A stretch of DNA of 64,000 nucleotides, taken from NCBI RefSeq assembly GCF_013408525.1, contig NZ_JACBZM010000001.1:4092001-4156000 (forward strand), written 5' to 3'. The notes beneath the pieces are model-generated. The model made no database searches. It was given only the letters and a program-made list of their open reading frames with translations, and was not told the origin of the DNA. Made by a program: the position numbers and the translations under genes. Of this stretch, positions 55,586-63,698 are shown piece after piece; position 1 is the stretch's first letter; every line of letters starts with the position of its first letter. Source of the stretch: Nocardioides aromaticivorans. Its GTDB lineage: Bacteria; Actinomycetota; Actinomycetes; Propionibacteriales; Nocardioidaceae.

Positions 55586-56793
55586 CCCACCGGGTCCTCT
55601 CACCCGTCCTGGCGGGCGCGCTGCTGGTCGCAGCCCTGCTCGCCGGCGGGTGCTCGGGCGACGAGTACGTCGCCCCGCCTCCCGTGGAGCGCAGCGACGT
55701 CGCCGATCCGGCCGTCGCCGCAGCGACCGTGGCGGCCCTGCAGGACGACCTCGACGACCCGACCGCCGCGGGCGAACTCGGCACTGACGGCCCCGCCGCC
55801 GACCTGCTCACGGCGATCGCCCGCAATGTCGCGGCGATGCGGCTGACCGACGTCACGCTGGCCTATGTCACCGAGACCGGCACGACCGCAGGCGACGACG
55901 CCTGGGACGGCCTGGTCGCGGTCACCTGGCGTGTCGCCGGCTTCGACCGCGCCTCCGCCCGTGCCGAGGTCCCGGTGTCCTTCGCCGACGGCGGCCGCAC
56001 GATCGCCGCCATCGGTGCCGACGCGAAGCGGCTCCCGTTGTGGCTGACCGGCCCCGTCGTCGTACGACGGGTCCCGGGGGCGCTCGTCGTGGTCGCCGGC
56101 GAGGCCACCGACATCGAGCTCCTGGCCCGCCGCACCCGTCGTGCCGTCGCGGCGACCCGGCCGTTGCTCGGGCGTGGTGACGGCCTCGTCGTCGAGGTGC
56201 CGGCCGACAGCCAGCAGCTGCGCCGGGCGCTCGGTGCCGACCGCGGTGCCTACGACGCGATCGCCGCGGTGACGGCCCCGGTCGACGGCTCGACGGCGCC
56301 GCGCAGCCCGGTGCACGTCTTCATCAACCGGTCCGTGTACGACGGCCTCGACCCGGTCGCCGCGCAGGTGGTCATGACCCACGAGGCCGTCCACGCCGTG
56401 ACGGGCGCAGCGCTCGTGCGGGGCGCGCCGCTGTGGCTGGTCGAGGGATTCGCCGACTACGTCGCCCTGCGGGACGTCGCGCTGCCGGTGGCGCGGACGG
56501 CGGCCCAGGTCATCCGCCAGGTCCGGCGTGACGGCCTGCCCGACGCGCTGCCAGCCGACAGCGACTTCGACCCGGGGGCGAGCCACCTCGGCACGCTCTA
56601 CGAGGCGGCGTGGCAGGTGGCGGTGACGCTGGCCGAGCACGGCGGTGAGGACGCCCTGGTGGCGTTCTACCGCGACGTCCTCGACGGGACGGCCCTCGAC
56701 GCGGCGCTGCGCCGCCACTTCGCGTGGAGCGAGGCCGACCTCACGGCGGCATGGCGCTCCCGGCTGGCCGCCCTTGCGGGCGTGCCAGAGTAG
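55582..56793 (+). CDS. Metalloprotease-like lipoprotein
   Basis: 403 residues. The signal ends in a lipobox (LLAGGCSGD), so it is anchored outside the membrane. A zinc-protease motif HEAVH (His267-His271) with WLVEGFADY about 20 residues later gives the third ligand Glu, as in gluzincin MA-clan families. The first half (about 25-230) is a beta-rich domain of unknown role. The GTG start overlaps the NlpC/P60 stop by four bases, so it is probably under the same riboswitch. Confidence 0.82.
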   Translation: MTHRVLSPVLAGALLVAALLAGGCSGDEYVAPPPVERSDVADPAVAAATVAALQDDLDDPTAAGELGTDGPAADLLTAIARNVAAMRLTDVTLAYVTETGTTAGDDAWDGLVAVTWRVAGFDRASARAEVPVSFADGGRTIAAIGADAKRLPLWLTGPVVVRRVPGALVVVAGEATDIELLARRTRRAVAATRPLLGRGDGLVVEVPADSQQLRRALGADRGAYDAIAAVTAPVDGSTAPRSPVHVFINRSVYDGLDPVAAQVVMTHEAVHAVTGAALVRGAPLWLVEGFADYVALRDVALPVARTAAQVIRQVRRDGLPDALPADSDFDPGASHLGTLYEAAWQVAVTLAEHGGEDALVAFYRDVLDGTALDAALRRHFAWSEADLTAAWRSRLAALAGVPE

Positions 56794-56797
56794 GGGA

Positions 56798-58033
56798 GTG
56801 GACACGGCACCAGCGGCCCGGAGGATCGCGCTCGGCACCGTCGTCATCGGGCTCGCGGCCTTCGTGCTCATCGCCGCCTCGCGGGTGCCGTGGGAGCCCT
56901 TTCCCGGCGGCATGCCCAAGCCGGTGAGCGACACGTCGGTGTTCACCTTCTCCGAGATCGAGCGGGCCGAGCACTACGCCCGGTGGGCGCGGACGTGGAG
57001 CTGGTCGTCGCTCGCGGTGTCGCTCGCGGTCGCGTGCTGGCTGGGCTTCAGCCGCCGCGGTCGGGAGTGGGCCGAGCGGGTGCCGGGCTGGTGGTGGGTC
57101 CGGATCGTCCTCGTCGTGGCGGCGCTGACCGTCGTGGGCCGGGTGGTGACCCTGCCGTTCGGGATCGCCCAGCGCACGCTGGCCCTCGACGAGGGGCTTG
57201 CGGCCGGCTCCTGGGCGGACTGGACCATCGACGTCGTCAAGGGCGAGCTGGTCTCCGTCGTGACGACCTCGCTGGCGGTGGTGGCGCTCGTGGGCTGCGT
57301 GCGTCGCTGGCCGCGCGCCTGGCCGGCCGTCGCCGGGGGCGTCGCCGCGGTCCTGGTGGTGCTGGGCTCGTTCGTCTACCCGGTGCTGGTCGAGCCGGTG
57401 TTCAACCACTTCGAGTCGCTGCCGGACGGGCCGCTGCGCACGGAGGTGCTGGCGCTGGCGAACCGTGAGGGGGTCGCAGTCGACGACGTGCTGGTCGCCG
57501 ACGCGTCACGCCGTACGACGACCCTGAACGCCTATGTGTCGGGCTTCGGCCACACCCGGCGCGTGGTGCTCTACGACAACCTCGTCGACGGCACTCCACG
57601 CGACGAGGTGCTCTCGGTGGTGGCGCACGAGCTGGCCCACGCGAAGCACGGCGACGTGGTGACCGGAACCGCACTCGGGGCTGCCGGCGCGCTGCTGGGC
57701 GTGGGCCTGCTGGGCCTCGTGATGGTCGGCGACGGCCGCCGTGACCTGCGCAGCGCCGGTGCGGTGCCCTGCCTGCTCGCCGTGGTCGCGCTCGCGACGC
57801 TGGCCACGGCGCCGATTCAGAACGGGATCAGCCGGAAGCTCGAGGCCCGGGCAGACGAGACGGCGCTGGAGCAGACGAACGACCCGCAGGCCTTCGTCGC
57901 ACTCCAGCGCCGTCTGGCGCTGCGCTCCCACGCCGACCCCACACCCCCGGCATGGTCGCAGTTCTGGTTCGGCTCCCACCCGACCGTCCTGCAAAGGATC
58001 GGCATGGCCCGGGCGACCCCGGTCAGGGAGTGA
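56798..58033 (+). CDS. M48 family membrane zinc peptidase
   Basis: 411-residue STE24/HtpX-like protease. Five or more membrane segments (about 10-28, 68-86, 100-120, 148-168, 175-195 and later ones near 290-340). The zinc motif is HELAH (His277-His281) with the third ligand Glu in RKLEARADETALE. It begins five bases after the metalloprotease-like gene. In this family the enzymes remove damaged or prenylated membrane proteins; the substrate here is unknown. Confidence 0.9.
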   Translation: MDTAPAARRIALGTVVIGLAAFVLIAASRVPWEPFPGGMPKPVSDTSVFTFSEIERAEHYARWARTWSWSSLAVSLAVACWLGFSRRGREWAERVPGWWWVRIVLVVAALTVVGRVVTLPFGIAQRTLALDEGLAAGSWADWTIDVVKGELVSVVTTSLAVVALVGCVRRWPRAWPAVAGGVAAVLVVLGSFVYPVLVEPVFNHFESLPDGPLRTEVLALANREGVAVDDVLVADASRRTTTLNAYVSGFGHTRRVVLYDNLVDGTPRDEVLSVVAHELAHAKHGDVVTGTALGAAGALLGVGLLGLVMVGDGRRDLRSAGAVPCLLAVVALATLATAPIQNGISRKLEARADETALEQTNDPQAFVALQRRLALRSHADPTPPAWSQFWFGSHPTVLQRIGMARATPVRE

Positions 58034-58175
58034 AGTCCACGTCGAACAACGCGGCGACCTGGGGTCCGAAGGCGAGGAGGCCGGCGACGATCGCGAGCGC
58101 GATCATCGCCACGAGCAAGGCGTACTCGACGGCGGAGGCGCCGCGGTCAGCACCCGTCATCGTCGTCGCCCCCAT
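58023..58175 (-). CDS. Flp/Fap-type pilin (second copy)
   Basis: 50-residue prepilin. After a short leader comes RGASAVEYALLVAMIALAIV, the Flp signature with cleavage expected after Gly and the invariant Glu at +5. It ends FDVDFTP. Its last 11 bases overlap the 3' end of the convergent M48 peptidase gene. An internal ATG at 58160 would shorten the leader by five residues. It is downstream of the first Flp gene on the same strand. Confidence 0.85.
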   Translation of the reverse strand: MGATTMTGADRGASAVEYALLVAMIALAIVAGLLAFGPQVAALFDVDFTP

Positions 58176-58264
58176 GTCGTCGTCGGTTCGCAATGGTCTG
58201 GATGTGCAGGTGGCCGCGGACCTCGCGGTCCGCGGCCACCAGCAGTGGTTCGTTGCGCTCGTGC

Positions 58265-58462
58265 TCAGGCGCCGTCGGGGTTCGCGACCTCGTCGGCCGC
58301 GCCGTTGAACAGGTCGCTGAGGTTGCCGCCCAGCAGGAACACCGCGCCGATGATCAGCATGGCGATGAGGGCGACGAGCAGGCCGTACTCGACGGCCGTG
58401 GCGCCGCGCTCGTCCATCTTGGCGAGGCGGGCGTTGAGCAGGATCTGGAGGTACTTGACCAT
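58265..58462 (-). CDS. Flp/Fap-type pilin
   Basis: 65-residue prepilin of the Tad system. The leader ends at ERG, followed by ATAVEYGLLVALIAMLIIGAVFLLGG: the TadV/CpaA peptidase site and hydrophobic assembly helix. TAGGAGA ribosome binding site before the ATG. It has 163 bases of upstream DNA with a 20-bp dyad, so it is probably the main, separately regulated pilin gene. Confidence 0.92.
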   Translation of the reverse strand: MVKYLQILLNARLAKMDERGATAVEYGLLVALIAMLIIGAVFLLGGNLSDLFNGAADEVANPDGA

Positions 58463-58625
58463 CGGGGTTCTCCTAGTGCACTGGTGTTCTGTGTCCCCGG
58501 GGAGTGCTCCCCGATGACGAGAACTCTGCCGGAACCCGAGGCCCGTCGAATCGGGAGTTCGTCTTCTCGCTCGTAGTCAGTTCTGACTACGGGACCCCCT
58601 GTGAACGGAGCGCCGCGACAGAGCC
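58463..58625 (-). promoter_or_regulatory. Regulatory region of the flp genes with a 20-bp dyad
   Basis: CGTAGTCAG-TT-CTGACTACG (58572-58591) is a perfect dyad, about 110-130 bases upstream of the pilin start and 35 bases after the LuxR-type regulator gene. Its size and form suit a LuxR/NarL-type dimer. A second small stem, GGGGAG/CTCCCC, lies near 58499-58512. Confidence 0.6.
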
Positions 58626-59276
58626 TCAGCGCGCCGCGGCCTGCACGGTGGACAGCAGCCCGATCCGCATGGCCGTGACCAGTGCCTGGGCGCGATTGGC
58701 GGCCCCCAGCTTCTGGTAGATCCGGGCGATGTGCGACTTGGTGGTCGACTCCGAGAGGTACAGCTTCTGCCCGATCGCCGCGGCGTTCAGGCCTTCCGCG
58801 AGGAGGAGCAGGACGTCGTGCTCGCGCTCGGTCAGGGCGGTCGACTCCGCCGACTGGCGGCGCATCATGGCCCCCACCAGGCCGGCGCACACGAAGGCCT
58901 TGGGGGAGACCGCTGCGTGCCGCGCCGCCTTGATGACCTCGGTGGACGGAGCGTCCTTGCCGACGAAGCCCGAGGCGCCGGCCTGCATGGCGGCGAAGAT
59001 CTGCTCGTCGCCGGAGTGCATCGTCAGCACGATCAGGCCGACCTTGTCGTTCTCCTTGCGCAGGGTCCGTACGACGTCGAGGCCGGTCCCGTCCTGCATC
59101 TGGAGGTCGGTGACGACGACGTCCGGCTTGACCTCGTGGTAGCGCTGGATGCCCTCGGCCACCGAGCCGGCCGTGGCGATGACCTGGAGGTCGGGCTCGA
59201 GGTCGAGGACGGCCCCCAGACCGTTCCGGATCAGCTCGTGGTCGTCGATCAGCAGCACCGTGATCTTGTCGCTCAT
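58626..59276 (-). CDS. LuxR/NarL-family response regulator
   Basis: 216 residues. The receiver domain has the acidic pair in LLIDDHELIRNG, phosphorylation Asp in VVVTDLQMQDG and Lys in SGFVGKDAP. The C-terminal LuxR-type HTH begins ALTEREHDVLLLLAEGL and includes SESTTKSHIARIYQKLGAANR. It follows the histidine kinase gene by eight bases, so they form a two-component pair embedded in the tad locus. Confidence 0.93.
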   Translation of the reverse strand: MSDKITVLLIDDHELIRNGLGAVLDLEPDLQVIATAGSVAEGIQRYHEVKPDVVVTDLQMQDGTGLDVVRTLRKENDKVGLIVLTMHSGDEQIFAAMQAGASGFVGKDAPSTEVIKAARHAAVSPKAFVCAGLVGAMMRRQSAESTALTEREHDVLLLLAEGLNAAAIGQKLYLSESTTKSHIARIYQKLGAANRAQALVTAMRIGLLSTVQAAAR

Positions 59277-59284
59277 GGCATCTC

Positions 59285-60844
59285 CTAGGGAGCCGGGACG
59301 GCCGGATGTGACCCGACCGAGTGACGGGGGATCTTCAGGGACACCGACACCGTCAGGCCCCTGCTGGCATTGTCGCGAACCACGAGTTCCGCACCGACCA
59401 GTCTCGCACGTTCGCGCATGATCTTCAGGCCGTGCGAGTCGCTGCGCGCGCTCTGCAGGCCCACGCCGTCGTCGGTCACCGTGATGATCGCCTCGGGGGC
59501 GTACACCTGGCACCGGACGTCGATCGACGTCGCCCTCGCGTGCTTGACGGCGTTGTTCATGGCTTCCTGCGCGATCCGGAAGAGCTCGGCCTCCACCTCG
59601 GGGCGCAGGCGCTGCGGTTGCTCGTCGAGGCGCACCCGGATCGGTATCCCGGAGGACTCCGACAGGTGCCGGGCGACATTGCTGATCGCGGCCCCCAGGC
59701 TCTCGGCCTCGCCGATGGACGTACGAAGGTTCATCACCGACCGCCGTACCTCGGAGACGACGACCGATACCCGTTCGCGCAGCATGCCGAGGACCTTCGC
59801 CTGCTGCTCGTCCGCGGGGCGCGCGGCGAGCGCGTCGACCAGGTAGCCGAGCGAGGCGATGTCCTGGGCGACGCCGTCGTGCATCTCGCGGGCCAGGCGG
59901 TTGCGCTCGTCAGCCGTGGCAGCGTCGCGGAACTGGGCGAACAGCAGGGCGGCGTCGAGCTTGACCGCGTTGTCGCCCAGGCTGCTGGCGACCTCCGTGA
60001 GCGAGACCGCGCTCGGCTCGCTGTCGACCGGGCGCAGTCCGGCGACGATGGCCTGGTCGCTGACGCGGAAGGCGAAGCCGTGGCCGATCTCGACGGTCGC
60101 GCGCCGGTCCTTCGCCCCGTGGCGCACGTCGCCGGCCAGGGTCTCGCAGGCAGCGAGGTCCCCGGGGTCGAGGTCGCTGGTGGACGCGACGGGCGTCAGC
60201 GCCTCCCCGCGCGGCACGTAGAGGACAAGGCCCCGGTTGGGGATCCGGTCGCTGACCTCGCTGAGCAGCTCGCCACCGAGTGCACCCACGTCGAGGCCCG
60301 AGCTCAGGCTGCCGGCCAGCGCGAGCAGCTGCTTGAGGTGCTCCTGCGCGTCCCGGTACGGCGCCAGGGGGTCCGGTTGGCGGTCCGAGGAGAAGGTGAC
60401 GCTGGCGATCAGGCTGAGGCCCAGGCCGGTCATCACCCAGGTGAAGATCGCGACCGCCTGCTCCGAGGTGACCCGCTCCCACCACATCAGGGCGAGGGCG
60501 ACGACTGCGATCAGCTCGACGAGGACCGTGCGCATCATCGTGCGGGTGCCTGCGATCGCCGTCGCGTACAGCGGCGGTACGACGAGTGCAGCGAGGATCG
60601 CCGGCCCGTAGTTCATGCTGATCGCGCAGATGATGCCGATCGTCGCGGCCTCGGTCGTCGGGCTGAGGGACAGTTCGAGCTCGCGTCGGGTCGCGGTGAT
60701 CCCCTGGTACACCCAGACGGCCGCGATGAGCAGCAACGCCACGACGCCCTCACTCTGGCGCAACCAGAGGATCGGGCCGCCGATGGCGAGCAGCGCGAAC
60801 AGCCGGGCGGCAGCGACCACCGCGAAGGTCTGGCTACTCGGCAT
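59285..60844 (-). CDS. Membrane sensor histidine kinase (HisKA_3 type)
   Basis: 519 residues. About six hydrophobic segments occupy residues 8-170, followed by a GAF-like region (about 190-320), the dimerisation helix with phospho-acceptor His in NRLAREMHDGVAQDIASLG (near 351) and a HATPase domain with QEAMNNAVKHARA and VTDDGVGL. This is the usual partner type for LuxR-family regulators such as the one next to it. The signal sensed is unknown. It starts eight bases after tadC. Confidence 0.92.
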   Translation of the reverse strand: MPSSQTFAVVAAARLFALLAIGGPILWLRQSEGVVALLLIAAVWVYQGITATRRELELSLSPTTEAATIGIICAISMNYGPAILAALVVPPLYATAIAGTRTMMRTVLVELIAVVALALMWWERVTSEQAVAIFTWVMTGLGLSLIASVTFSSDRQPDPLAPYRDAQEHLKQLLALAGSLSSGLDVGALGGELLSEVSDRIPNRGLVLYVPRGEALTPVASTSDLDPGDLAACETLAGDVRHGAKDRRATVEIGHGFAFRVSDQAIVAGLRPVDSEPSAVSLTEVASSLGDNAVKLDAALLFAQFRDAATADERNRLAREMHDGVAQDIASLGYLVDALAARPADEQQAKVLGMLRERVSVVVSEVRRSVMNLRTSIGEAESLGAAISNVARHLSESSGIPIRVRLDEQPQRLRPEVEAELFRIAQEAMNNAVKHARATSIDVRCQVYAPEAIITVTDDGVGLQSARSDSHGLKIMRERARLVGAELVVRDNASRGLTVSVSLKIPRHSVGSHPAVPAP

Positions 60845-60852
60845 GGCCTGCG

Positions 60853-61779
60853 TTACCCCGTCTGGCTGAAGGCATCCATGGCGTTGAGCACCGCCGGCGC
60901 CATCACCACGATGAACAGGCACGGAAGGATGAAGAGGATCAGCGGCATCATGATCTTGACCGGGACCTTCTGCGCCTTCTCCTCGGCGTACTGCCGCCGC
61001 TTCAGCCGGATCTCCGCCGACTGGACGCGCAGCACCTGACCGATGGCGATGCCGAAGGCATCGGCCTGGACCATGGCCCCTGCGAATGTCTTGAGGTCGT
61101 CCACGTTGCTCCGCTCGCCGAGCGCTCGCAGGGCCTCCGAGCGCCCCATGCCGAGCTGCATCTCCCGCAGGACGCGGGAGAACTCCTCCGCCAGGGGTCC
61201 GTCGGTGTTGCGGGCCACCTGCTGGAGCGCCGCGTCGAAGCCGAGCCCGGCCTCGACGCTGATCGTCAGGAGGTCGACCGCGTCGGCGAGGGTGCGCTTG
61301 ATCTTGTCCGCGCGGTGCTGGGCGAGGTTGTAGACGTAGAGGTCCGGCCCGAAGAAGCCGATGAGCACTCCGGCGATCACCACGATCAGGATCCAGGTCA
61401 GCGGGAGCCCGATCAGGACGGCGTACACGAGCAGGATCCCCGGCAGCGCGGCTGCGGCGATGACCTTCAGCGCGATGATCCGGTCGACGGTCCAGTCGCG
61501 GGGGTTGCCGGCGAGGTCGAGGCGGTGGCGCAGGCGCTCGGCCGCGTCCGCGCCACTGATGCGGCGACCGATGCCCACGGCACGGTGCTGCAGCGGTTCG
61601 ATCACCCTCTCCCCGAACGACCGGTTGGCGTCCTCGGCGAGGTCGCGGGCGGAGTCGCCGTGCTGTTCGAGGGCACGCAGGGCGCGAGCGAGGCCGTCGG
61701 AGTTCTCGTCGCGGGCCAGCGCGGCGTTGATGGCCACCGCGGCAGCCACCAGGAGCAGAAAGGCTAGGAAGAGAAGCAT
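60853..61779 (-). CDS. TadC-like type II secretion F domain protein
   Basis: 308-residue inner-membrane platform protein of the Tad pilus. A helix at 1-20, others at about 100-145, and a C-terminal pair (about 275-300) surround the T2SSF domain with DLLTISVEAGLGFDAALQQVA and REMQLGMGRSEALRALGERS. The ATG overlaps the VWA-TadB stop by one base. Confidence 0.9.
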   Translation of the reverse strand: MLLFLAFLLLVAAAVAINAALARDENSDGLARALRALEQHGDSARDLAEDANRSFGERVIEPLQHRAVGIGRRISGADAAERLRHRLDLAGNPRDWTVDRIIALKVIAAAALPGILLVYAVLIGLPLTWILIVVIAGVLIGFFGPDLYVYNLAQHRADKIKRTLADAVDLLTISVEAGLGFDAALQQVARNTDGPLAEEFSRVLREMQLGMGRSEALRALGERSNVDDLKTFAGAMVQADAFGIAIGQVLRVQSAEIRLKRRQYAEEKAQKVPVKIMMPLILFILPCLFIVVMAPAVLNAMDAFSQTG

Positions 61780-63698
61780 CAGACGTCGACCTTCACGATC
61801 CGCGACATTGCGAACACCCCGATGGACAACCACACCACGCCGAACACCGAGACCGCAATGCCGCGCGCGTCGGCGTACAGCGGGCGGAGGAAGTCCGGGT
61901 TGGTCGTGATGAGGAACAGGGCGAACAGCGGCGGCAGGCCGCAGAGGATCACAGCGGACAGCCGCCCCTCGGCGGACAGCGTGCGGACCTGACGCCGAAG
62001 GTACGCGCGCTCACGCATGGTCGATGCCACGGTGGTGAGCAGCTCGGCGAGGTTGCCGCCGACCTGGCGCTGGATCCGGATGGCCATGACCGACCACGCG
62101 AAGTCCTTGCTCTGGAAGCGCTCGGCGACGCCGTCGAAGGCGTCCTCGAGTGGCATGCCGATCCGCGCCTCGACGAGCACTCGCTTGAACTCGGACGCGA
62201 TCGGCTCCGGACCTTCACGGACCACCGTGTCGACGGCCTGTGCGAGCGAGAGCCCTGCGCTCAGCGCTCCGGAGATCAGCTGGAGCACCTCCGGAAGGGC
62301 GTCGTCGAACGCGCGTCGCCGTCGGGCGGCCTTCAGGCGGAGGTAGAACGGTGGAAGGGCGGCACCGATGGCCACGAAGATGAGGCCCACGACGATGCTG
62401 CCGCGACCGACGAGCAGCCCGAGGATCCCAGCCGCGATCACGACGCCGACGTGGAGGAGCAGCCACTCGGACGGCTTGAAGGCGCTGCCCGCGGCGGTCA
62501 GGCGCCGGGTCAGGTTGTCGTTGAGGCCCCGGTTGCGCTCCAGGACGCCGGCCGCGGCCGCCTTGGCCTGTTCGAGGACCGGCTCGGAGGGCGACTTCTC
62601 CGGCTTGTCCAGCCTGCTGACCTGGGTGCTGTAGGCCTCGACGCGCTCGGCGATGCTCATCGGTCCCGGCCGCCCGGGGACGAGGAGCATCGCGACGGCC
62701 ACGAGACCGACGCCGAGGACGCCGACGCCGGCGTAGAGCAGCCACTCGGGGGCATCCCAGCCGCCGGGCCGCTCCAGCTGTGCCGTCGGATCGGACGGCG
62801 CTGGACCGTCGCTGCCCGACGCCGCCTGGATCGGTGCGAGTGCGCGCGCGATGACCGGCTCGTCGCTGGTGGGGAGGACGACCTCCACCGTCGCCTGGGT
62901 CGCATCGAAGCCACTCGGCAGGGGGGCGGTCACCAACACCTGGCTGGCCAGCACGTCCGCCTCGGCGCGGAAGTCCTCAGCGAGGGCAGCACCGCTGCTC
63001 TCGATGACGCGGCCGTTGCCCGCCTTCGCCATGGCCGACAGGGGCTCCAGGGCCTTGCCGGACTGGCCGAGGCTCACGACATCGACGAGCGTCCTCGTGA
63101 CGGTGACGACATCGGTGACGTCGTCGATGGCCGCCGAGCTGCCGGTGTCCGCGCCGTCGGACAGCACCAGGATCGTGCGCTGGCCCTCGGTGCCGGCGGC
63201 GTCGATGGCCGCGACCACACCGTCGTACAGCAGCGTGTCCTTCGCCAGTCGCAGGCCGTCGACCACGGTGCGCGCGGCGTCGCGGTCGGTCGTCGGCTCG
63301 AGCGCGACGGCCACGTCGTTGTCGAAGGTCACGATGCCGACCTCGACGTCGGCCGGGACGGTGTCGAGGTACGTCGCAGCAGCCTCCTTGGCCGCGGCGA
63401 AGCGTCCCTGGCGGGCCATCGACTGACTGGTGTCGATCGCGAGGACCGTCGTGCGCTTGACGTCGGTGCCACTGCTCGCGGTGACCGCCGTCGCGGCGAG
63501 GTCCTCGCCGTCGAGTGTCGCCTCCACGCCGGACAGGTCGACCTGGGCGCCTTCGGGCAAGTTGACGAGGACTCGCAGTCCTTCGCCGGTCGACTCGACG
63601 TGCGCGATCGTGCCGTCCTCCGCCGAGGCCGCGCCCATCGGAAGCGTGAGCGCGGCAAAGGTGGCCGCGAGGAGGAGGAGGGGCCGTCGGGCGGCCAT
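61779..63698 (-). CDS. Fusion of a von Willebrand A domain with TadB
   Basis: 639 residues. A signal peptide (LLLLAATFAALTLPMGAASA) is followed by a VWA domain (about 80-260) with the MIDAS start AIDTSQS, then a helix near 320-345, and a TadB-type T2SSF module (about 400-639) with LQLISGALSAGLSLAQAVDTV and VMAIRIQRQVGGNLAELL. The VWA part is expected outside the cell and the T2SSF part in the membrane. TadB and TadC together form the platform; the VWA part may bind a partner or substrate. Confidence 0.88.
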   Translation of the reverse strand: MAARRPLLLLAATFAALTLPMGAASAEDGTIAHVESTGEGLRVLVNLPEGAQVDLSGVEATLDGEDLAATAVTASSGTDVKRTTVLAIDTSQSMARQGRFAAAKEAAATYLDTVPADVEVGIVTFDNDVAVALEPTTDRDAARTVVDGLRLAKDTLLYDGVVAAIDAAGTEGQRTILVLSDGADTGSSAAIDDVTDVVTVTRTLVDVVSLGQSGKALEPLSAMAKAGNGRVIESSGAALAEDFRAEADVLASQVLVTAPLPSGFDATQATVEVVLPTSDEPVIARALAPIQAASGSDGPAPSDPTAQLERPGGWDAPEWLLYAGVGVLGVGLVAVAMLLVPGRPGPMSIAERVEAYSTQVSRLDKPEKSPSEPVLEQAKAAAAGVLERNRGLNDNLTRRLTAAGSAFKPSEWLLLHVGVVIAAGILGLLVGRGSIVVGLIFVAIGAALPPFYLRLKAARRRRAFDDALPEVLQLISGALSAGLSLAQAVDTVVREGPEPIASEFKRVLVEARIGMPLEDAFDGVAERFQSKDFAWSVMAIRIQRQVGGNLAELLTTVASTMRERAYLRRQVRTLSAEGRLSAVILCGLPPLFALFLITTNPDFLRPLYADARGIAVSVFGVVWLSIGVFAMSRIVKVDV

